Positions 45,616 through 54,411 of a stretch of 64,000 nt of DNA are shown one piece after another. Each line of letters begins with the position of its first letter. Position 1 is the first letter of the stretch. This DNA comes from JAXGYX01 sp964487355. Lineage in GTDB: Bacteria; Bacillota; Clostridia; Saccharofermentanales; Fastidiosipilaceae. The translations under genes and the position numbers were made by a program. The notes below the pieces were generated by a model. The model saw only the letters and a list, made by a program, of their open reading frames with translations, was not told the DNA's origin and ran no database searches. The DNA lies in NCBI GenBank assembly GCA_964487355.1, contig CAZAPS010000004.1, forward strand, positions 1 to 64,000, written 5' to 3'.

Positions 45616-46294
45616 AATTCCCTCCCTGAGCTGCGTTCGTCAACAGGGCGCTGCGCAAATCGGCATGAAAACGTCTGAAACTTGGTGATTGATTGCGTTC
45701 AAGATCCATATGAAAGGCGATCCTTCGGGCCCATTCAAATTTGTATTGACCAACAGCCGGGTAACCGATCTTAATCAGCCGCGGCGCTTGTTCCCGCAAA
45801 ATCGAATGGCACAGCACCTCCCAGGTTCCACACACACTATCTTGCTCATAGTCATCCAGCACACCTTCGTCCGCGTCGGGATAGGCGGCCAATATCGCCT
45901 GTCTGTCGCCCAACATCCAGGCCTCCATTTCCTCAGTCGCCAGGCCAACGATCAGCGGCACGGTCTTTGCCTCCACCCGACTGATCTCATATAATTTCTC
46001 GAACATCGGCTCGCGCGGCTGGTCGTCGGTGTCCATCACAACCACAATCAAAAGAGTCGTGGATTCCCGCGAAGCCTTGCGGTAGGCTCGCAGTTTCGCG
46101 CCCAACAGCGGCAAAAGAGTGGATTCTCCAAGCTGCGGTTTTTCGCGTGAATCACGGGGAAAATTCCCACTGCCACGGTGCGCGTACACGTGATGTGTCC
46201 ATGGATATGGCTGAGCGGCGATCATCTTGCGCAACACCTGATCCATGATCACACTGCCGGACCGATCTTCGACCAATGTTTCAATCAACAGCAT
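45596..46294 (-). CDS. DUF4276-like protein, TOPRIM-type, partner of the upstream ATPase
   Basis: 232 aa from the chosen ATG. The N-terminal IETLVEDRSG (Glu5/Glu9) and the DxD in LLIVVVMDTDD (Asp88, Asp90) follow the E...DxD order of TOPRIM/OLD-like metal sites, and ATEEMEAWMLGDRQAILA (~120-134) matches the 'xE-x-W-x-L-x-D' block of DUF4276/RloB-like proteins. It starts 10 bp after the stop of an ABC-type ATPase with GGAG upstream of the ATG; such ATPase + TOPRIM-like pairs occur among anti-phage systems (PARIS, AbiL and OLD-type are known relatives in architecture). Nuclease or effector activity is inference. Its 3' end overlaps hemW. Confidence 0.75.
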   Translation of the reverse strand: MLLIETLVEDRSGSVIMDQVLRKMIAAQPYPWTHHVYAHRGSGNFPRDSREKPQLGESTLLPLLGAKLRAYRKASRESTTLLIVVVMDTDDQPREPMFEKLYEISRVEAKTVPLIVGLATEEMEAWMLGDRQAILAAYPDADEGVLDDYEQDSVCGTWEVLCHSILREQAPRLIKIGYPAVGQYKFEWARRIAFHMDLERNQSPSFRRFHADLRSALLTNAAQGGNFETSIS

Positions 46295-46304
46295 ACACAC
46301 TCCA

Positions 46305-47714
46305 TCAATCAAATTTAATGTATGAATTCGACGAATCATCATTGAGATCGTCGACAACATTTATCCGCGACTCATCCGGTTCACCGGCCAATGAATACTC
46401 GGCATCCTCACCGTCGTCTATGCTGTCAAAATGGCCGGAATACCACAGTGACCCCAGACTGATCCCTTCATCATACATCGCGCGCACGACCGAGGATTCC
46501 GCAACACAGTTTGCATGGCTGCCGATTTTTTCACCATCCTCATTCATTGATTTGCGGAAAATCCAAACTTCCTCCGGAGCCAACATATCCAGCATCAGCG
46601 TGTTATGGGAGGAAAACATCAACTGAACTTCTCCATAGTGACGCACGGTGGCCTCCCTCATGGCAAGCGACAGCGCGGCGACCATTTCATGGTGTAGGCC
46701 GGTGTCCGGATTGTCCATCATGATCAACGGGCGAGGCTGGGGATCGGCCAGCATCAAAAGGAACAAAAACAACTTTGCCTCACCTACATGCAGGTTCTTT
46801 TCAATTTCACGCAAGTTGATTTTTCGCCGTCCCGGAATATGTTGGGTGATTTGTCTCATGATCTCCTGATACTTGTTTGGTTTCTGTCGCTTTAAATAAC
46901 GTAAAACATTACGCACATTGCTCCCATAAATATTCAGGTGTTTGTGCCCGCCGCCGGAGGCAAGCTGCGTCGTGTCACCTTCCTTGTATTGCGTTCCCAC
47001 AGGATTCATGGCGGATTTCGTGCCGATGCGGCAAAAATACCAGTGTCTGACATAGCGCAACAACAAATCAAGCGCAGGGTGGCTCAGCAAAGATCCATAG
47101 ACCGACAGGCCGGACCACCGTCGGTCGGCGACACCCGCCGATTCTTTACCGGCTTCAGTCCAAATGGTTCCTGATCCATTGTTCAAACGTAAATAGACAC
47201 GCACATCGTCATACTCCTCGGTCCGCCATCTGATTTTTGGCAACAAAGATTCCAGGTCCAGCCGCCTAAGCAGATCAGCCGAACAAAATCGTCCCAACAC
47301 TTCTTCTTTTACTATATGCGGGCGATTGTGACAGTCCGCTCCGATCGTCAGCGACCAACTGAATATCTCACCCGCTTCGGGGAGCAGACAATGGACCGTC
47401 AAGGTGGTGTTGTCCTCACATCCATAGGTGCGCAGCTCACTGAAACCCGACCGTGACTTCAAAGTCGCCGCGTAGGGCAAGTCGTAGCGTGAGCAGTCGG
47501 ACAAAAAATCCAACGCCTCGAAAACCGCGCTTTTTCCGGTGCTGTTTCTGCCAATAAAAGATGTCAGCGATCGAAGTGGGCGTGAAACCGAGTCTGCCAG
47601 TATGGTGTCGGATGCCCGACCTCGCTCAAGTCCCAAATCCCATGATTTAGGATTGAAGCCAATCGAAAAATCGTCCAGCACAGCGAAATGTCTCGCCTGA
47701 AAACCGATTAACAT
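46305..47714 (-). CDS. ABC/SMC-type AAA ATPase, candidate defence sensor
   Basis: 469 aa. Walker A GRNSTGKS at residues 55-62 preceded by LTSFIG; an inserted middle region (~90-290) that is poorly conserved; a signature-like NLHVGEAKLF (~307-316); Walker B LIMMDNPDTGLHH (330-342) with Asn335 where the catalytic Glu usually sits; and the H-loop FSSHN (His370). This is the AAA_15/AAA_21 overcoming-lysogenization-defect-type head found next to TOPRIM partners. No transmembrane segment. The acidic tail of ~50 residues (EYSLAGEPDES...) is unusual. Followed 10 bp later by the DUF4276-like gene. Confidence 0.8.
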   Translation of the reverse strand: MLIGFQARHFAVLDDFSIGFNPKSWDLGLERGRASDTILADSVSRPLRSLTSFIGRNSTGKSAVFEALDFLSDCSRYDLPYAATLKSRSGFSELRTYGCEDNTTLTVHCLLPEAGEIFSWSLTIGADCHNRPHIVKEEVLGRFCSADLLRRLDLESLLPKIRWRTEEYDDVRVYLRLNNGSGTIWTEAGKESAGVADRRWSGLSVYGSLLSHPALDLLLRYVRHWYFCRIGTKSAMNPVGTQYKEGDTTQLASGGGHKHLNIYGSNVRNVLRYLKRQKPNKYQEIMRQITQHIPGRRKINLREIEKNLHVGEAKLFLFLLMLADPQPRPLIMMDNPDTGLHHEMVAALSLAMREATVRHYGEVQLMFSSHNTLMLDMLAPEEVWIFRKSMNEDGEKIGSHANCVAESSVVRAMYDEGISLGSLWYSGHFDSIDDGEDAEYSLAGEPDESRINVVDDLNDDSSNSYIKFD

Positions 47715-47742
47715 TTCCTATCCCCCTTCGACTTCCGACAGT

Positions 47743-48972
47743 TCATTCCACCGGTGTCAGATTGTGCGCTCCTTTACGCACCGCCTCCAATAATATGTAC
47801 GCTGTATTGTTGATTCTTTTTTGCAAAGTTCCCCAAGGCAGCGTCTGTTTCAAAAATTCATCCGCGTCATAGTCGGTACCGGAAACGTTGCCGTCCACCT
47901 CTTCCAGCGCGGGGTGGGTCGAGTCTTTCACTTGGTCTGCCCGTTTAAAATCATAATTTCCTGATTCAATATAGACACACGGTATATTCATCTGATCAAA
48001 CGGCAGATAGTCGCTGTCGCGCAAAGTGAACTCTCTGTAAAAATGTCGCTCTCCACTGTCAGCCGGATACTCGACCTCGTAAATTCCTTCATTAAGCAAA
48101 AGATCAATTCCATTTTTACTGCTCAACTCATGTTCAAACACAACATCGGTCGTCTGGTATAATTTGCGTCTCATTTCATATTTTTGCTCAGTTTTGAGCG
48201 CGTTTCGTCCAGCGTGAGCATATAGTTTATCGCCCGCGTAAATCGGCCCGATAATATAGACGGCGTCGGTTGAGCCAGAGTCCTCGGCGGTCATCTTCCC
48301 GGCGTATTCATACGCGCCGGAAAACTGATCATTGCCCGCTCCAAAGGCGATCAAAACGACATCATAACCGAAGGTTTGATCTTTCATCGCACGCGCCAAA
48401 GTAAGCAAAGCCGCCACACCCGAGGCGTTGTCGGAAATACCGTTATGGTTTGGGAAACTGTCACTTTGATCCTGTGCGACGGATACATCGTAATGCGCTC
48501 CGATGATCACCTGACGCTTAACCACCGGCACAACCGCTCCACCTTCATCTGAATTATCTGTCGAAACCTCACCGTCAACCAAACTCTCCGAAAAGTTTTC
48601 GCCATCACTTTGCTCTTCATCCAAATAGAATCCGTTTCCGGGGATTTTAACAATAATGTTTTGAGAGGCACCGGAATACTCCTCGTCATTTTTCGCGGAA
48701 AATTCCTGTATTTCCGGGTTGTAGCCCAGATCACGAAATTCTTGTTCGATCATCAGCGCGGCGGATCGCTCCATCTCCGAGTAAGGGCTACGATACGGGT
48801 ACGCGTCAGCGAACTCAACGGCGAAATCCGAACCATACGAGCCATAAGCGGCCGCCTCAACACTTTCAGTCTGCTTCGCGCATGCGAAACCGGTCAAAAG
48901 CAAGAAAACGCAGATCACCATGGTGACGCTCAATCGGGCAACGGTCAACAATTTATTTCGGTTGGTATTCAT
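47743..48972 (-). CDS. Secreted M28-family peptidase homologue, catalytic residues replaced
   Basis: 409 aa. An N-terminal signal (residues ~12-31, hydrophobic core then FAC) may direct lipidation at Cys31, but the -3 position is Gly, so the lipobox is not canonical. The M28 core is clear: VIIGAHYDVS (His160) and GISDNASGVAALLTLARAM (Asp181). The next block, normally AEE with catalytic Glu and a zinc ligand, reads FGAGNDQFSGAYEY (Gly213-Asn214), and the SDHxPF region reads DSDYLPF. It therefore looks like an inactive or altered M28 protein. A low-complexity acidic insert (~118-147) separates the blade strands. AGGAGG precedes the ATG. Confidence 0.8.
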   Translation of the reverse strand: MNTNRNKLLTVARLSVTMVICVFLLLTGFACAKQTESVEAAAYGSYGSDFAVEFADAYPYRSPYSEMERSAALMIEQEFRDLGYNPEIQEFSAKNDEEYSGASQNIIVKIPGNGFYLDEEQSDGENFSESLVDGEVSTDNSDEGGAVVPVVKRQVIIGAHYDVSVAQDQSDSFPNHNGISDNASGVAALLTLARAMKDQTFGYDVVLIAFGAGNDQFSGAYEYAGKMTAEDSGSTDAVYIIGPIYAGDKLYAHAGRNALKTEQKYEMRRKLYQTTDVVFEHELSSKNGIDLLLNEGIYEVEYPADSGERHFYREFTLRDSDYLPFDQMNIPCVYIESGNYDFKRADQVKDSTHPALEEVDGNVSGTDYDADEFLKQTLPWGTLQKRINNTAYILLEAVRKGAHNLTPVE

Positions 48973-49045
48973 AGTTCCTCCTAGCCATGCACTGATTTCA
49001 TTTTATCGATTCCTGCCGCGTTATTGAACCCTGCGAGACATAAAT

Positions 49046-49651
49046 TTAATGATGATCGCCCCGCCGCCCCCCGCGCGCGAGGTGTGCTCGAATTCGATTG
49101 GAATAAAACGAAATGAGCTGAGTCAGCACCCAGTCATAAATAAAACAAATCAGCATGGCCAATATGAAAATCAGCAGCGAAGGCAAAGAGACCAACTCCG
49201 TCAGAGTGTACAACAGCGATGGTACAAATGCCGTGATGAGTAGATAAGCCAAGATCAACAAAAAAGCAAACGCCAGTGCCTTAAGCCCAAGTCCGATCAT
49301 CAGGTCCAGCGGTGTCCTGAGCGAAACTCGCCGCTCAATCAAACTTTTGATCATCGGCCAGACACCGAAAAACACCACAAATTGCCACATATGCGGCAGG
49401 CCAATCAATAGCGCGCCCAACAAAGATGACGCCACCCAGATCAGCGGACCCGAACGATCCCCCAGTTCAATGATCGCGATACAACTCAGAGTCGACATCA
49501 GCGTGAACAGCGCGAAGTCAGCCGTCGGACTGACTTTTGAAACAAACATCAGCAGCACAATCGCGGCGGTCGACACACCCCCCCAGGCAGCTGATTTCGC
49601 AAGCGACGCCGATTCTGACAGCCGGCGACCGTTTTTTTTGACGCTAGACAT
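49046..49651 (-). CDS. Integral membrane protein, unknown function
   Basis: 201 aa with five or six hydrophobic segments: residues ~22-40, 46-62, 68-84, 86-99, 119-141 and 150-172; short basic, Gly/Arg-rich C-terminus (RAHLARGGRRGDHH). The size and helix count recall small substrate-binding (S-component-like) or DUF2232-type membrane proteins, but no signature fixes a family. Weak ribosome binding site. Follows the Cys-rich J-domain gene by 56 bp on the same strand. Confidence 0.65.
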   Translation of the reverse strand: MSSVKKNGRRLSESASLAKSAAWGGVSTAAIVLLMFVSKVSPTADFALFTLMSTLSCIAIIELGDRSGPLIWVASSLLGALLIGLPHMWQFVVFFGVWPMIKSLIERRVSLRTPLDLMIGLGLKALAFAFLLILAYLLITAFVPSLLYTLTELVSLPSLLIFILAMLICFIYDWVLTQLISFYSNRIRAHLARGGRRGDHH

Positions 49652-49707
49652 CTGAAGAACTCTTTCTCAATGATCCTGCCGCTTGTCGGCCGGTCGGCTG
49701 TGCTCGC

Positions 49708-50184
49708 TCAAATGCAGGTGCAGAGGTCACCGCCCAGGCATTCACAACAAGAGTCAGCGCAACACAACATGCATAAAGGCTGACAGCAGCCGCCGCCGGT
49801 GTTGCGACTGCGGTAGTAGGGGTCGCGATTGTAAGGACCTTGATTGCGATAACCGCGGTTATAATAATTGTATTGCTGCCCCCAAGCGCCTTGAGCCCCA
49901 AATGGAGAGCTCGAGGTTTGTCCGCCATACGCTGAGCGCGCGTTCGTTTGATCACCGATGGAGCCGGTGAGATCATACGCCCTTCGCTTATTAGGGTTGG
50001 ACAAAATTTCATACGCCTCATTGATTTCCTGCATTTTCGCTTTGGACAGCTCTTGCAATGGGTGGTCGCGGTAATGATCAGGGTGATATTTTTTGACCAG
50101 CGCACGATACGAGCGTTTGATCTCATCGTCGGTCGCCCCTCTGCGAACACCCAATGTCTCATACAAAGATTGTTTCGTTTCCAC
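49708..50184 (-). CDS. J-domain protein with Cys-rich C-terminus
   Basis: 158 aa. Residues 5-70 are a J-domain (YETLGVRRGATDDEIKRSYRALVKKYHPD) with intact HPD. Residues ~75-125 are Gly/Gln/Tyr/Asn-rich. The last ~27 residues contain ten Cys (GGGCCQPLCMLCCADSCCEC...). No zinc-finger or peptide-binding domain of classical DnaJ. It should stimulate an Hsp70 ATPase; the Cys cluster suggests metal binding or lipid attachment (inference). Starts with GTG at 50184 with AAGGGGA upstream. Sits directly after the DUF5685-type gene, an association seen in clostridia. Confidence 0.85.
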   Translation of the reverse strand: METKQSLYETLGVRRGATDDEIKRSYRALVKKYHPDHYRDHPLQELSKAKMQEINEAYEILSNPNKRRAYDLTGSIGDQTNARSAYGGQTSSSPFGAQGAWGQQYNYYNRGYRNQGPYNRDPYYRSRNTGGGCCQPLCMLCCADSCCECLGGDLCTCI

Positions 50185-50207
50185 TATATATTCCCCTTAA
50201 ATTTTGT

Positions 50208-51050
50208 TTATATTTTTGTCGGACGTTCACCGGAAAGCACCCGCCGTCGCGTGTCGGGCAACCCCATTTGAATGATGTTGCCGACAATTTCCGCATCGTT
50301 GTAATATGGCAACAGAGCGGCTGTTCGATTGACACTCTCTTCCAATTCCTGCAACCGGTGATCGGCCTCGTTAATTTGATCATCAAATTGCGACAATGCG
50401 TTCCAGCGACCATGCTTGTGATCGTCTTCATGGTCATCCAACGCATCCAGCAAATAAATCCATTCACCCAGCTGCCGTCCGAGAATCTTTAGTGCCTGAT
50501 GGTACTCTTCCTCCAAAGGATAGTCCGCAAAGCCAATCTCCACCAGCTCGCCCAACAACAAGCCGAATTCGCTCATGGCCGTTGAACCGTCTCCTCCGTC
50601 CTCAGCTTTGGTCAGGGCGTCCATCCGATTCATGACTCGTTCGGCGGCCAATGGTTGCCGAGCGCTCGCTTTAAAGAACGCCTTCTTCATCGCCATCATG
50701 GAGACGCGACTGACTAAAACATGTTCTCTATCGATCAAATTATCTTTTAAATTGTACCATGTCAGCAAAATTGTTAAATCCGCCCCATAGGCAAGCGCGC
50801 TGTCCATTACGGTGACCGGACGTTTGCGAAATGGATGCAAAGCACATCGACTTTCAACAAGTTCGACCTCCCGTTCAGCCAAACTTTGAAGCAACAACAC
50901 AAGGAAGGTAACATCATAAGTAACCGCCATCCGCGGCAGCTGTCCATATTGGGCTCCAATCGCCTTGCACAACCCACAATAGGCGGCGCGATAGCGATTG
51001 AATTCACGAAACTTCAATTCCGCCTTCCATGGGCGAACATATCCAAACAT
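50208..51050 (-). CDS. DUF5685-type protein
   Basis: 280 aa. The N-terminus MFGYVRPWKAELKFREFNRYRAAYCGLCKAIG with a CxxC pair (YCGLC) is characteristic of a clostridial family (DUF5685). The rest is helical with many Asp/Glu/His: GEWIYLLDALDDHEDDHKHGRWNAL (~195-219) looks like a metal-rich helical site. No signal peptide. GAGGAG precedes the ATG. Neighbour of the J-domain gene, 23 bp away, same strand. Function unknown. Confidence 0.82.
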   Translation of the reverse strand: MFGYVRPWKAELKFREFNRYRAAYCGLCKAIGAQYGQLPRMAVTYDVTFLVLLLQSLAEREVELVESRCALHPFRKRPVTVMDSALAYGADLTILLTWYNLKDNLIDREHVLVSRVSMMAMKKAFFKASARQPLAAERVMNRMDALTKAEDGGDGSTAMSEFGLLLGELVEIGFADYPLEEEYHQALKILGRQLGEWIYLLDALDDHEDDHKHGRWNALSQFDDQINEADHRLQELEESVNRTAALLPYYNDAEIVGNIIQMGLPDTRRRVLSGERPTKI

Positions 51051-51161
51051 CGGATCTCCTCATCAACAACTTTGCGTACAATGCGTCATTATCTTATCAT
51101 ATATGGTAATTTATAATGATGAAATGAATGAATTATATATGAAAAGAATGGAGAATATTTT

Positions 51162-52625
51162 ATGCACAACAACGTCGTTCGCACCCGCTTCGCGCCCAGT
51201 CCAACGGGGTTTATGCATATTGGCAACCTACGCACCGCGCTCTATGAATATTTGATCGCCAAAGCGGCGGGCGGGGATTTTATTTTGCGCATCGAAGATA
51301 CCGATCAGGATCGACTGGTCGAAGGCGCGCTCGACGCGATCTATGACACTTTGAGCGCCGTCGGTCTACAACACGATGAAGGGCCGGATATCGGCGGCCC
51401 CTATGCGCCTTATGTCCAAAGTGAACGCAAAGATGACTACCTCGAAGGGGCTCAGCGTCTGGTTCAGGAAGGAAAGGCATATCACTGTTTTTGCACGACC
51501 GAAAGATTGGCTGAACTGAAAGAAGCCGGTGGCGACCATGCCGGCTATGACCGTCACTGCCGAGATCTAAGCGCGGAAGAAGTGCGAAACAAGCTTGCCG
51601 CGGGTGTCCCAAGTGTGATTCGACAAAAAATGCCATTGACCGGAACGACCACATTTTCCGACACTGTGTACGGCGATATCACGGTCGACAACACCGAGTT
51701 GGAAGATCAGATTTTAATCAAGTCCGATGGCTTTCCAACCTACAATTTCGCGAACGTCATCGACGACCACAAGATGGCGATAACACATGTTGTGCGCGGA
51801 TCGGAGTATCTGTCTTCAACCCCCAAATATAATTTACTTTATGAGGCGTTTGGTTATGATATTCCCCAATACATTCACCTGCCTTTGATTTTGGGTGAAG
51901 ATGGTCATAAACTGTCCAAGCGTCACGGGGCAACCGGCTTTTCCGACCTGCTCGCCGAAGGATATCTGCCCGACGCGATCATCAACTACATCGCGTTGCT
52001 GGGATGGTCTCCCACCGACACACGTGAACTGTTCAGTTTGGAAGAGCTAATTGAGCGTTTTGACGTTTCCGGTATCAGCAAATCACCGGCGATCTTTGAT
52101 TTCAATAAATTAAAGTGGTTCAACGCCGAGTACCTGCGCAAGATGACAGAGGTTGATTTTCTCAATCTTTGTCTACCTGTTTTCAAAAAAACATTGCCCG
52201 ATCGGGAATATGACTGGAGTTTGCTGGCGAGCATTTTACAAAATCGCCTGACCACACTCGACGAAATCCCGGAGATGATCAGCTTTTTGGAACAACCGGA
52301 CGAAAATTATTCGCTCGACATTTATAAGCACAAAAAAATGAAAACCACCTTGGAGAGCTCGCTTGACATGCTGACACGGATCCTTCCTTTGTTGGAAACA
52401 GTTGAGGACTGGACCCGGACCGTCATCCACGAAACCCTGATTGGAGCCGCGGTGGCCTGGGAGGTCAAAAACGGTTATCTTATGTGGCCCGTGAGAATCG
52501 CTGTGTCGGGTAAATCCGTGACTCCCGGAGGGGCGGTCGAAATCCTGGCCCTTCTCGGCAAACAAGAATCGCTGCGTAGAATCGAGATTGGCAGAACCAG
52601 ACTAATGGCCGCGCGAAATGACTGA
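51162..52625 (+). CDS. gltX: Glutamyl-tRNA synthetase
   Basis: 487 aa. Class I synthetase: HIGH-like HIGN at 19-22 (APSPTGFMHIGNLRTALYEYL), KMSKS-like KLSKRHG (~250), GIDDHKMAITHVVRGSEYL-type Rossmann block, and a C-terminal anticodon domain. GGAG precedes the ATG. Overlaps the region upstream of glnS (glnS begins 55 bp later), so the two may be co-transcribed. Whether it is discriminating is not decided from sequence, though a separate GlnRS makes that likely. Confidence 0.95.
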   Translation: MHNNVVRTRFAPSPTGFMHIGNLRTALYEYLIAKAAGGDFILRIEDTDQDRLVEGALDAIYDTLSAVGLQHDEGPDIGGPYAPYVQSERKDDYLEGAQRLVQEGKAYHCFCTTERLAELKEAGGDHAGYDRHCRDLSAEEVRNKLAAGVPSVIRQKMPLTGTTTFSDTVYGDITVDNTELEDQILIKSDGFPTYNFANVIDDHKMAITHVVRGSEYLSSTPKYNLLYEAFGYDIPQYIHLPLILGEDGHKLSKRHGATGFSDLLAEGYLPDAIINYIALLGWSPTDTRELFSLEELIERFDVSGISKSPAIFDFNKLKWFNAEYLRKMTEVDFLNLCLPVFKKTLPDREYDWSLLASILQNRLTTLDEIPEMISFLEQPDENYSLDIYKHKKMKTTLESSLDMLTRILPLLETVEDWTRTVIHETLIGAAVAWEVKNGYLMWPVRIAVSGKSVTPGGAVEILALLGKQESLRRIEIGRTRLMAARND

Positions 52626-52680
52626 CAGCGGGCGCAAGGACATCAATCAAACCGGACAAAATCAAACCAGAGGAGAAAAG

Positions 52681-54411
52681 ATGGACAATAATCACAATAA
52701 TCTAACGGAGAAAGCCGATCCGGCCGCCGCTGAAACCACAACAGACGAAACTCAGAATTTTATTCAAGCTTTGATCAGCGAAGAAATCGCGCCGGGTGGC
52801 CGCTGCGAGGGAAAACAGGTGCACACTCGGTTTCCACCCGAACCGAACGGCTATTTGCACATCGGCCACGCCAAAGCGATTTGCATCAATTTTGACTTGG
52901 CCGAACAGTTTGACGGTCTGTGCAACCTTAGAATGGATGACACCAACCCTGTAAAAGAGGATGTTGAGTATGTCGACGCCATTCAGGATGACATCCGCTG
53001 GCTGGGCTATGATTGGGGCGATCGATTCTATTACGCCAGCGATTATTTTCCGGCCATGTATGAATACGCTCGGGATTTGATACGAAAAGGACTGGCCTAT
53101 GTCTGTGACCTCAGCGCGACGGAAATTCGCGAGACACGGGGCACGCTGACCGAGCCCGGTACCAACAGTCCGTATCGAAATCGTTCAGCCGAGGAAAGTC
53201 TCGATTTGTTTGAACGCATGAAAAACGGTGAATTCCCTGACGGAACCCATACATTGCGCGCGAAAATTGATATGACCTCGGGTAACATGAATATGAGAGA
53301 TCCCGTCATCTATCGCATCTCTCACACCGACCACCACAGAACAGGCGACACGTGGTGCATCTACCCAATGTACGATTTCGCTCATCCAATCGAGGATGGC
53401 ATTGAGGAGATCACACATTCTCTTTGCAGCATTGAGTTCGAGGATCATCGCCCTTTGTATGAGTGGGTAGTCGACAACCTTGATCTTCCGGCGAACCCAA
53501 GACAGATCGAGTTCGCGAGACTGGGCATGAATTATACAGTTATGAGCAAACGTAAGTTGTTGCAGTTGGTCGAGTCAAAGATCGTGGACGGCTGGGACGA
53601 TCCGCGCATGCCGACTTTGAGAGGCTTGCGCAGGCGTGGTTACACCCCACTTTCAATTCGTAACTTCATCAACCGTATCGGGGTGTCCAAGGTGCCCAAC
53701 ACGGTTGATCACGCGTTCTTAGAATATTGTGTGCGCGAAGATCTGAATCTGAGCGCAGAGCGTCGCATGGCGGTGCTTCATCCATTGCGTCTCACATTGA
53801 CTAATTATCCGGATGACAAGACTGAAATGCTGGAAGCCGAAAACAATCCCAACGACTCGTCCGCCGGCACGCGTCAATTGCCTTTCAGCAAGGAATTATG
53901 GATTGAAGCTGATGACTTCATGATCGAACCGCCGCGAAAATATTTCCGTCTCTTCCCGGGAAACGAGGTCCGTCTAAAACACGCCTATATCATTCGCTGC
54001 ACTGATTATGAAGTTGATGAGAATGGCAATGTCGTCCATGTCTATGCCGAGTACGACGAGCGTAGTCGCGGCGGCGTCGCCACCGATGGTCGAAAAGTCC
54101 GCGGCACACTACATTGGGTGGACGTGAACAGCGCGGTCGACGCCCGCGTCAATCTATATGAGAATCTGTTTACGGTTGAGGATCCCGATGGCGCCGAGGG
54201 CGGTTATGAATCCGTGCTTCGCAAGGATTCGTTGACGGTGCTGGAATCATGCAAGCTTGAAGCGGGATTGGATAAGGAAAAACCCGGAATCGGCTTTCAG
54301 TTTCTGCGTCAAGGGTATTTTTGCCGCGACAATCATCAGAGCGTCGAGGGAGAGATACCGATTTTCAACCGCACCGTTTCTTTGAGAGACAGTTATAAAT
54401 TGCCAAAATAA
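52681..54411 (+). CDS. glnS: Glutaminyl-tRNA synthetase
   Basis: 576 aa. Class I: FPPEPNGYLHIGHAKAICINF (HIGH motif ~56-59), RMDDTNPVKEDVEYVDAI, YPMYDFAHPIEDGIEEITHSLCSIEF, VMSKRKL (KMSKS-like), then a C-terminal beta-barrel anticodon domain. An N-terminal ~45-residue hydrophilic extension is present. ATG at 52681 has AGAGGAG upstream; the frame is open to 52618 but that part overlaps gltX. GlnRS is uncommon in Firmicutes, which mostly use GatCAB. Confidence 0.95.
   Translation: MDNNHNNLTEKADPAAAETTTDETQNFIQALISEEIAPGGRCEGKQVHTRFPPEPNGYLHIGHAKAICINFDLAEQFDGLCNLRMDDTNPVKEDVEYVDAIQDDIRWLGYDWGDRFYYASDYFPAMYEYARDLIRKGLAYVCDLSATEIRETRGTLTEPGTNSPYRNRSAEESLDLFERMKNGEFPDGTHTLRAKIDMTSGNMNMRDPVIYRISHTDHHRTGDTWCIYPMYDFAHPIEDGIEEITHSLCSIEFEDHRPLYEWVVDNLDLPANPRQIEFARLGMNYTVMSKRKLLQLVESKIVDGWDDPRMPTLRGLRRRGYTPLSIRNFINRIGVSKVPNTVDHAFLEYCVREDLNLSAERRMAVLHPLRLTLTNYPDDKTEMLEAENNPNDSSAGTRQLPFSKELWIEADDFMIEPPRKYFRLFPGNEVRLKHAYIIRCTDYEVDENGNVVHVYAEYDERSRGGVATDGRKVRGTLHWVDVNSAVDARVNLYENLFTVEDPDGAEGGYESVLRKDSLTVLESCKLEAGLDKEKPGIGFQFLRQGYFCRDNHQSVEGEIPIFNRTVSLRDSYKLPK

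Noticed and set aside
49644..50162. 172-codon minus-strand frame overlapping the Cys-rich J-domain gene
   Set aside because: The J-domain frame in the same region has HPD, good start signals and family similarity; the other frame is a shadow.
51051..51161. T-box leader before gltX
   Set aside because: 111 bp shared with the divergent DUF5685 promoter; no T-box motif seen.
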